Assembly: GCF_014655955.1 (NCBI RefSeq)
Contig: NZ_BNBO01000012.1
Span: 111,787 to 175,786, forward strand
Length of the DNA: 64,000 bases
Source of the DNA: Kitasatospora indigofera
GTDB taxonomy: Bacteria > Actinomycetota > Actinomycetes > Streptomycetales > Streptomycetaceae
Direction of reading: 5' to 3'
Position 1 is the first letter of the stretch. The number at the start of each line of letters is the position of its first letter. A program made the translations under genes and the position numbers. Positions 58,275 to 64,000 of this stretch are shown piece after piece. The notes under the pieces are model-generated. The model searched no databases, had not been told where the DNA came from, and was given only the letters and a program-made list of their open reading frames with translations.

Positions 58275-58812
58275 CGTGTCTCCTCGCTTCGGGCCGGCCT
58301 GCGCCGGGCTTCGTCGGAGCAGACCCGGGGAGGGGGCGCGGGCGTAACACATTTTCGAGGCGGACACCGGATCGACTTCGGGCGGGCGGGATCGGCCGAC
58401 CGGTCGCCCGACGGGACGACGGCGCCAGACCGCAGATCCCGACGCGTCCGCCGCCGGCCGGGGTGAGGGACCAGGGCTGCACGGGCCACGCCGCCGGGCG
58501 GGCCCCGCGCGGGCCCGCAGGGCCGGAGCATCTCAGACGCGCACGACCGACCCCATTGATCGCGATTCGGTCTGAATAGGCCTCCCCGCATTGTGAACAC
58601 ACGGATATAAATGCTGTTCAGCACCGGCATCGCGACGCACCGCACGGCCACGGAGCACACCCCCACCGCCCGGTCGGCGCCGACGCGGCCCGAGACGGCA
58701 CTACGGTCGACGCATTCCTGGACGACGCCGCGTCGCACGATCCCGGGCTCCCGAAGGGCCGGGCACGGCGTATTCCTCCCACCGCATCCGTAGCGAAAGG
58801 CGCTCCCCTCCC
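58275..58812. other. divergent control region between LysR-HTH and LAQTG beta-helix genes
   Basis: About 540 bases without a gene. An AT-rich patch GTGAACACACGGATATAAATG around 58592-58612 stands out and may hold a promoter. A 60-residue open frame from 58611 is Thr/Arg-rich and not believed. Confidence 0.45.
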
Positions 58813-60438
58813 GTGAACCGAACCCGACTCATCGGCAGAGCCGCATTCCTCGGCGTGCTCATCACGCCCCTGGGGCTGTACGTCACCGCCGGCCCCGCCG
58901 AGGCAGCCACCACCACGTACTACGTGAGCCCCTCGGGATCGGACGACAACGCGGGCACCTCACCGGGCTCCCCACTGAGGACACTGCAGAAGGCCGCCGA
59001 CCGCACCCTCCCCGGAGACACCGTGTCGATCATGGGCGGCACGTACAACGAAACGGCCGAAGGCCGCAGCCTGCTGCTCATCACCCGGTCCGGAACGGCC
59101 ACGCAGCCGATCACCTACCAGGCGTACCCCGGCAGCAAGCCGGTGCTGCGCCCGGTCACCAGCTGGGACGGCATCAACGTCCTCGGAGCCTCGTACATCA
59201 AGGTCACCGGGCTGGAGATCGCCGGCAACGCACCCCGGCTGACCCTGGACGCGGCCGAGCACCACGCCCTGTCCGACGACGCCCGCTACAACACCAACTG
59301 CCTGACCGTCCGCCGGGACAAGCAGGACGGGCCGATACCGCACGACGTCGAGATCGCCGGGAACGACTTCCACGGCTGCCCCGGCGGCGGCATCAGCGCG
59401 ATCGACGCGGACGGCGTGACCGTCCGCGACAACCGGGTGCACGACAACTCCTGGTACACCCACTACGCCACCAGCGGCATCTCCGTCCTGCGCGCGCTGG
59501 ACGCGAGCCCCGGAGATCCGCAGACCTACAAGATCCGCATCACCGGCAACACCGTGTACGGAAACCAGACCAAGGTGAAATGGAGCCAGTGCGACTGCTA
59601 TTCGGACGGCAACGGAATCATCATCGACACGAACAAGGAAAAGCCGGCCGGGACCGGGGACGACTACCAGGGACGCACCCTGGTGGCCGACAACGTCGTG
59701 TTCGACAACGGCGGATCCGGCATCCACGCCTTCAAGTCCCAACACGTCGACATCGTCAACAACACGGCCTACCAGAATTCCGCCTCGCCGCACCTGAAGT
59801 ACGCCAACATCTTCGGGGCCCACAGCCGTGACGTACGCATCCTCAACAACATCGCCGCAGCCCGGCCCGGCCTGCCCACCAACAGCAACTCCCAGAACCA
59901 GGACGTCACCTACGACTACAACCTCTACTCCGACGGAACCGCCCCACAGACGACCGGGCCGCACGACCAGACGGCCGACCCCAAGTTCCTGAACCCCACG
60001 ACGGATCCGGCCACCGCCGACTTCCGGCTGCGCCCGGGATCACCCGCACTGGGCACCGGCACCCCGTTCGCGGCCGTCCCGCGCGACATCACCGGGGCCA
60101 CGCGCACACCAGGGCAGGCCTACGACCGCGGCGCGTACGCGAGCACCGCCGCCGCCGGCGCCACCGCTGGAACACCTTCCGGATCAGCCTCCGGGCCCGT
60201 CGCAAAGCCTGCCGCCTCCACCACCACGACCCCTGCGGGCACCAACCGCGACGCCGGAGCCGTACCAGGCATCCCCTCCTCCTCACCCACGCCCAACGCG
60301 GAGGGCCTGCTCGCCCAGACCGGCTTCACCCCGGCCCCCGTGATCGGAGCGGCCGCCACCCTCGCCGGAGGCATCGCCGTCCTCGTGGTCTTCCGCCGCC
60401 GCCGGCCAGCCGCCAGCCACGGCCGCACCCGCCGCTGA
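58813..60438 (+). CDS. secreted, sortase-anchored right-handed beta-helix protein
   Basis: The 541-residue protein has a Sec signal peptide (cleaved near AEA, residues 33-36). The parallel beta-helix (38-445) is collinear with the ectodomain of the sigma fusion next door: both have YYVSPSGSDDNAGTS / [14 protein letters not shown] starts, GDTV, ITYxAYPG, a central GHGIIVD/GNGIIID and VDIVNNTxY. A Thr/Ser/Pro stalk follows, then LAQTG (500-504), a membrane helix (about 512-527) and an Arg-rich tail, the signal for class E sortases. It should be wall-linked and bind or cut a polysaccharide; catalytic residues are not evident. Confidence 0.88.
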   Translation: MNRTRLIGRAAFLGVLITPLGLYVTAGPAEAATTTYYVSPSGSDDNAGTSPGSPLRTLQKAADRTLPGDTVSIMGGTYNETAEGRSLLLITRSGTATQPITYQAYPGSKPVLRPVTSWDGINVLGASYIKVTGLEIAGNAPRLTLDAAEHHALSDDARYNTNCLTVRRDKQDGPIPHDVEIAGNDFHGCPGGGISAIDADGVTVRDNRVHDNSWYTHYATSGISVLRALDASPGDPQTYKIRITGNTVYGNQTKVKWSQCDCYSDGNGIIIDTNKEKPAGTGDDYQGRTLVADNVVFDNGGSGIHAFKSQHVDIVNNTAYQNSASPHLKYANIFGAHSRDVRILNNIAAARPGLPTNSNSQNQDVTYDYNLYSDGTAPQTTGPHDQTADPKFLNPTTDPATADFRLRPGSPALGTGTPFAAVPRDITGATRTPGQAYDRGAYASTAAAGATAGTPSGSASGPVAKPAASTTTTPAGTNRDAGAVPGIPSSSPTPNAEGLLAQTGFTPAPVIGAAATLAGGIAVLVVFRRRRPAASHGRTRR

Positions 60439-60473
60439 GCACAGCAGCCCCGGACTACGAGTGCACGCGCTTC

Positions 60474-60838
60474 GAACGGGTCATGGCCGACATCCGTGTG
60501 CCCCGCCTCGGCGTGGGCCGCCCGCGCATCCGCCCCGACCACGCCTGGGCGACAAGGGCTACAGCTCCCGCACCATACGCGTCCACCTCCGTCGGCGCCG
60601 CATCGCCCGCACCATCCCGGAACGCGCCGACCAGGCAGCCGGCCCCCGCCGAAGGGGACGACACGGCGGACGGCCGCCCGGTTTCGACCGGGAGAAGTAC
60701 CCCCACCGGAACACAGTCGAACGCTGCTTCAACCGGCCCAAGCAGTACCGCGGCACAGCAACCCGCTACGACCGGACCCGCGAGTCCTACCAGGCCGCCG
60801 TCACCCTCGCCTCAACCCTGCTCTGGATCAACCTTTGA
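60474..60838 (+). pseudogene. IS5-family transposase fragment, frameshifted
   Basis: MADIRVPRLGVGRPRIRPDH in one frame continues after a shift as LGDKGYSSRTIRVHL, then PGFDREKYPHRNTVERCFNR and TRYDRTRESYQAAVTLAS. These are the second and third catalytic segments (DKGYSS, NTVERCF) of IS5/IS1031-type DDE transposases. The N-terminal third is missing. Confidence 0.85.
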
Positions 60839-60847
60839 AGACGTGCT

Positions 60848-60950
60848 CTAGGTTCTGTCCGGCGGATCGGGTCTGATCCATAGGCGGATCGGGGCGAGGG
60901 TGACGGTGCCGTGGAAGACGTAGGCCCGTTTGTCGTAGCGGTGAGCGAGG
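60848..60950 (-). pseudogene. second IS5-type transposase 3' end, tail-to-tail
   Basis: On the minus strand RYDKRAYVFHGTVTLAPIRLW and a stop give another IS5-type C-terminus (compare TRYDRTRESYQAAVTLAS in the plus-strand copy). The two tails face each other with nine bases between stops. Confidence 0.75.
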
Positions 60951-60968
60951 GAGAGGGACGAACCGGCA

Positions 60969-61058
60969 CTGCTCCCCGCACCCGCGGGGACGGTCCCGAC
61001 TCCAACTCAAAAGAGGCAGCGCCAGGACCTGTTCCCTGCACCCGAGGGGGTGGTCCCG
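60969..61058. CRISPR. two-repeat type I-E-like CRISPR remnant
   Basis: A 30-base unit starting CTGCTCCCCGCACCCGCGGG and ending GGTCCCG (60969-60998) is repeated with five changes at 61029-61058, exactly 60 bases on. The GCACCCGCGGGGA stem and GGTCCCG end match type I-E repeats of streptomycetes. The 30-base spacer between (60999-61028) is AT-richer. The second unit is degenerate, as terminal repeats often are. No cas genes are in the window. The left side abuts a transposase fragment, so the array looks truncated. Confidence 0.7.
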
Positions 61059-61481
61059 CGAGGCTGGCGAAGGCATGCACAGCGCGGCGCTCACCGACAA
61101 CGAGCTCGCGCATCGTCACCGAGGTTTTGATCACAAGCCGATCCTGTCAAGCAGCATCGCCAACGACCAGCACCGAGTCGCGAGGCTCCCCCACGATCAA
61201 GATCGCATCACCATCGTGCGGCAACCCGTCAGACGAACCCCGCCAATAATCGATTATTGCTGCTACTGTCGATTAACGGTTGGTGAGAGTCGTCCCCGGA
61301 GGCGCCGTTCCGTCACCCGTGCCGCGCGACGACCGGCCGCACCCCCTCCCCGGCCGTACTCGGCCGTCATCGGCCGTCATCGGCCGCACCGCGGCCGGTC
61401 CGGCTCTCGGACAGGCGGGGCTGATCACTCACCACCGCCCGGACATGCAGCACCGCCAGACTCCCCGGAGGAAGATCCGCG
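61059..61481. other. stretch between CRISPR remnant and SCO6745-type gene
   Basis: No gene is supported. AT-richer sequence from 61120 to 61280 includes a 16-bp palindrome at 61244 that probably belongs to the promoter of the next gene. Confidence 0.45.
61244..61259. promoter_or_regulatory. 16-bp AT-rich perfect palindrome
   Basis: CAATAATCGATTATTG stands out in GC-rich DNA. A related half, TCGATTAA, follows at about 61269. It is a good candidate operator for the SCO6745-type gene 223 bases downstream. Confidence 0.5.
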
Positions 61482-62423
61482 ATGCACCTCGACGAACCAC
61501 CGGTCGACGAACGACCCATCGACGAACCACCGGTCGACGAACCCCCCGGCTCCGCCCGCCCCGGCGACGGACCGACGGACCTGAGCGCCGTCCGCGAGGT
61601 CAGCCGTGCCATCAGCGCCGCCCACCTGTTCATCCATCTCGCCCCCGAGAGCGCCCAGGAGGCGGCCGGACTCGGCGTGACCGACCGCGGGGCGGCCTAT
61701 CTGGCGTTCCGGTCGGCCGCGATGGGCGCGGTTCCGTGGCAGGTCACGCTCGCGGCCTTCTACAACTTCAGCCCACGGGCGGTGCGGGCCATGGCGGGCG
61801 TGTGGGACGCCGCGCCGCCCGAGCGGTGGCAGGCCGCCCGCTTCCGGGCCGCCGGACGGGCGATGCGGCGGGTCGACGTACCTCTGACGGACAGTCATCT
61901 CGCCCAGGCACGTTCGCTGATCGACCCGGTGATCGGCGGCGCCGACTACGCCGGCAAGGTGCTGGCCGCCGCGAACGCCTCGGTCGAGCTCCCCGGCGAT
62001 CCTCTCGTCGCGCTGTGGCAGCAGGTCACGGTGGCGCGCGAGTGGCGGGGCGACGCCCATCTCGTCGTGCTGGCCGACAACGGCCTCGGGCCGTGCGACT
62101 GTCTCGTTCTGCACACCGCGACGGGCGGGCTCCCGACGGCGCTCGTGCGAGCGACCCGCCGGTGGGACGACGCGGAGTGGGCCGCGGCGACGTCGCGTCT
62201 GGTCGCGCGCGGCTGGCTCGGCTCCGACGCCGTGATCACCGAGGCCGGCCGTGCGGCACGCGAGCGCGTCGAGGTCGAGACGGACCAGCACTGCGCCGCA
62301 CTGTGGGAGCCGATCGGCGCCGCCGGTGCCCGCCGCCTCGCCTCGCTGATCGCGCCGATCGGCGCGGCGTTCACCGTGGCACAGACGCGTCAGGCCGCCC
62401 GCGGACGGCAGGATGTCGCGTAG
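61482..62423 (+). CDS. SCO6745-type conserved actinobacterial protein
   Basis: The 313-residue protein resembles the SCO6745 family, whose function is not known: AAHLFIHLAPESAQEAAGLGVTDRGAAYLAFRSAAMGAVPWQVTLAAFYNFSP, HLAQARSLIDPVIGGADYAGKVLAAAN and a winged-helix-like end (SRLVARGWLGSDAVITEAGRAARERVE). GGAGGAAG lies seven bases before the ATG. The first 20 residues are a DEPPVDE-type acidic repeat encoded by 12-bp units, which family members lack, so a later start is possible. Confidence 0.78.
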   Translation: MHLDEPPVDERPIDEPPVDEPPGSARPGDGPTDLSAVREVSRAISAAHLFIHLAPESAQEAAGLGVTDRGAAYLAFRSAAMGAVPWQVTLAAFYNFSPRAVRAMAGVWDAAPPERWQAARFRAAGRAMRRVDVPLTDSHLAQARSLIDPVIGGADYAGKVLAAANASVELPGDPLVALWQQVTVAREWRGDAHLVVLADNGLGPCDCLVLHTATGGLPTALVRATRRWDDAEWAAATSRLVARGWLGSDAVITEAGRAARERVEVETDQHCAALWEPIGAAGARRLASLIAPIGAAFTVAQTRQAARGRQDVA

Positions 62424-62478
62424 CCGGCCCGCTCCCGGAGCATCGGGCGGCCGAAGGACAGCCGGCGGCACCTCCCGC

Positions 62479-63249
62479 TCACGACGCAGCGCTCCTGGCC
62501 AGGAAGTCACGGACGGCATCGGCGAATTCGGCGGGCGCATCGTGGTGCACGACGTGCCCGGCGGGCAGCTCGACCAGTTCGGCCCCGCCGTGCCGGCGGG
62601 CCACCATGGCGCGGGCGTGGTCGGCGGCCAGTTCGTCACTGCGGCTGCCCCGCACCAGCAGGGTCGGGCAGCTCACCCCCGTCCAGTCGTCCCAGTGGTC
62701 GCCGTTGAGCGCCTGCTGCGAGCGCACGGTGTCCTCAAGGCCGAAGGAGTAGCCCCAGCCGTCCCCGGACCGCCGGACCGAGCACTCCAGGTACGGTGCG
62801 GCCGGGCCGAGGGCCGCGATCAGCTCCCGACGGGACGGGGCACCCAGCGGGAGCCGCTCGGTGAACGACCAGTCGCAGGCCACCACCGCGCCGATGTCCT
62901 CGACGATCAGGGCGGTGACCCGGCCCGGGTGCCTCGCGGCGTACTGGTAGGCGTTCAGGCCGCCCAGCGAGTGGCCCGCTACCGCCACCGGACCGAGGTC
63001 CAGATGGCGGTGGAACGCCGCGATGTCAGCCACGTAGTCGTCCCGTCCGTACCCCGCGGCCCGGTCGGACTCGCCGTGCCCGCGCTGGTCGAGCGCGATC
63101 ACCCGCCACCGCGGCGCCAACGTCTCGGCCAGCGGCCCGAAGGCCGAGGCCTCGTTGTAGTGCCCGTGGAGGGCCAGCAGCGGAACGCCCGGGCCGCCGA
63201 AGTCCAGGTAGGACAGCCGCCGCCCGTTCACCACGAAGAACTCACGCAT
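62479..63249 (-). CDS. alpha/beta hydrolase
   Basis: The 256-residue protein has REFFVVNGRRLSYLDFGGPG, oxyanion HGHYNEA, ALDQRGHGESD, the nucleophile VAGHSLGGLNAY, and a terminal GHVVHHDAP His, the full triad layout. It resembles epoxide-hydrolase/esterase-like members. Its substrate is unknown. ATG 63249 is placed seven bases after TAGCAT on the minus strand, which suits a leaderless mRNA; ATG 63258 would add three residues. It is divergent from the small gene at 63342. Confidence 0.88.
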   Translation of the reverse strand: MREFFVVNGRRLSYLDFGGPGVPLLALHGHYNEASAFGPLAETLAPRWRVIALDQRGHGESDRAAGYGRDDYVADIAAFHRHLDLGPVAVAGHSLGGLNAYQYAARHPGRVTALIVEDIGAVVACDWSFTERLPLGAPSRRELIAALGPAAPYLECSVRRSGDGWGYSFGLEDTVRSQQALNGDHWDDWTGVSCPTLLVRGSRSDELAADHARAMVARRHGGAELVELPAGHVVHHDAPAEFADAVRDFLARSAAS

Positions 63250-63310
63250 GCCGGTCATGCTAGGCACCAACACCGACACGGACACCGCCGGAGGCCGAAC
63301 TGCCTGGACG

Positions 63311-63335
63311 GGGCAAGGGGTTGCCCGGGTAGCCT
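63311..63335 (+). promoter_or_regulatory. inverted repeat and -10 ahead of leaderless gene
   Basis: GGGCAA (63311-63316) and TTGCCC (63321-63326) form an inverted repeat directly before TAGCCT (63330-63335). The latter lies six bases from the ATG at 63342, so a regulator bound here would touch the promoter. Confidence 0.4.
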
Positions 63336-63341
63336 CCTGCC

Positions 63342-63842
63342 ATGGACACCGTGCTCGACCTGATCGTCTCCTTCGCGGCCACGGGCGAGGCCGCCGGTCT
63401 CCGGATCGGGATGCCCGGCGGGGAGGCCGATGCGCTGTTGGGTGGCGGGACGGGCCTGGACCGGGCCCCGCGGTCGCCGGCCCAAGGCATGACAGGCTTC
63501 AAGGACGGCAGCCTGGAGGTGTGGATCGGTGCCGACGGGAAGATCGGTCTCCTCGGATTCGACCGGGCGGGGACCGACGGCGGGTTCCTCGCTCCCGCGC
63601 GCGTCGGCGGTGTCGCCGGACGCGAGCACGGTGACGCCGTGACCTACGGGGTGATCACCGGCCGTCTCGCGGCGCGTGGCTGCGTGTGGAGCCGGGACGA
63701 GGCCCTGACCTTCGACGACCAGCTCGCCATCCGTACGGAGGCCGACGTGTCCCTGACCTTCACCCGCCCGGGGTCGGGCTCCGACGGGCGCGGAGGGCTG
63801 CTGGCGAATCTGTACACGTCCTGGTCCACACCGGCGGGTTGA
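63342..63842 (+). CDS. hypothetical protein
   Basis: The 166-residue cytoplasmic protein begins MDTVLDLIVSFAATGEAAGLRIGM. It is beta-rich (LEVWIGADGKIGLLGFDRAG, RTEADVSLTFTRPGSG) and has no membrane helix or known motif. It looks like small actinomycete proteins of unknown function that carry an Asp/Gly-rich YD-like fold, but I cannot name a family. A leaderless-type start (TAGCCT, six bases, ATG) supports the coordinate. Confidence 0.65.
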   Translation: MDTVLDLIVSFAATGEAAGLRIGMPGGEADALLGGGTGLDRAPRSPAQGMTGFKDGSLEVWIGADGKIGLLGFDRAGTDGGFLAPARVGGVAGREHGDAVTYGVITGRLAARGCVWSRDEALTFDDQLAIRTEADVSLTFTRPGSGSDGRGGLLANLYTSWSTPAG

Positions 63843-64000
63843 GGTCGCCGGACCGCGAGCGGCGGCATCGGACCGGGCGGTGGACGGCGGGAGGAGCTGC
63901 GCCCGCCGGCCGCGGTCGCCGGCCCCGCCCGGCGGGGGTCGGAGCATGCGGTTCGCCCCGGCCCCGGGCCGGGCCGCCGGGGGTGGCCCGGCCGGAGCCG

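Noticed and set aside
58611..58793. 60-codon plus-strand frame ahead of the LAQTG protein
   Set aside because: It is Thr/Arg/Pro-rich with no ribosome site at useful spacing and no conserved motif; probably leader DNA.
60969..61058. Reading the CRISPR-like pair as a terminator hairpin
   Set aside because: Each unit can form a small stem, but the 60-base period and shared 30-base unit fit repeat-spacer-repeat better.

Overview
The window comes from a high-GC actinomycete, almost certainly a member of the Streptomycetaceae (Streptomyces or Kitasatospora). The signs are GTG starts, AGGAG-type ribosome sites mixed with leaderless starts, many Sec-secreted glycoside hydrolases carrying ricin-type or F5/8C modules, an LAXTG sortase signal, an ECF sigma factor, a PknB-type kinase and many MarR/GntR/AraR-like single regulators. 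The gene content is accessory: enzyme-regulator pairs, secreted polysaccharidases, and several gene fragments. No rRNA or tRNA gene was seen.

Layout. 0-4 kb: end of an alpha/beta hydrolase, then katG divergent from a Fur-family regulator. 4.4-8 kb: secreted multi-domain GH3 enzyme under a LacI-type operator. 8.3-12.1 kb: PobA-like hydroxylase, a large O-methyltransferase with an extra N-terminal domain, and a YdeI-like protein. 12.4-15.5 kb: pntAB transhydrogenase. 15.5-21 kb: membrane Ser/Thr kinase with a lectin ectodomain, secreted lipase and a PucR-type activator. 21-33 kb: hydrolase, SDR epimerase, DUF1269 protein, a cysteine-type leader peptide ahead of a GST-like gene, LLM oxidoreductase, FAD monooxygenase, a GlxA/metallo-hydrolase pair, an SRPBCC/XRE pair and an SMP-30-like secreted protein.

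33.3-37.7 kb is a xylan locus. It holds a broken GH11 xylanase, an intact GH10 xylanase-CBM13 and an intact CBM13-GH62 arabinofuranosidase; the two intact genes share a near-identical 14-bp LacI-type operator. 37.9-50 kb carries an oxidoreductase, two aldo/keto reductases, a GH1 beta-glucosidase and MarR/HxlR regulators with visible operators. It also carries degenerate fragments: the pntB 3' end, a chitin-binding module, a GH1 C-terminus and a MarR.

50.3-63.8 kb. IS5-type transposase remnants (about 51.1, 54.8, 60.6 and 60.9 kb) bracket the most unusual locus. A single protein joins an ECF sigma factor, an HxxxCxxC zinc anti-sigma motif, one membrane helix and an extracellular right-handed beta-helix. 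A truncated LysR HTH gene lies directly upstream and overlaps it by GTGA. Divergent from the pair is a secreted beta-helix paralogue ending in an LAQTG sortase signal. I infer a one-polypeptide surface-sensing sigma switch paired with a wall-anchored relative of its own sensor. Next to the last IS fragment sits a two-repeat type I-E-like CRISPR remnant without cas genes. The window ends with an SCO6745-type protein, an alpha/beta hydrolase and a small hypothetical protein.

All assignments come from reading the sequence; no database search was run.
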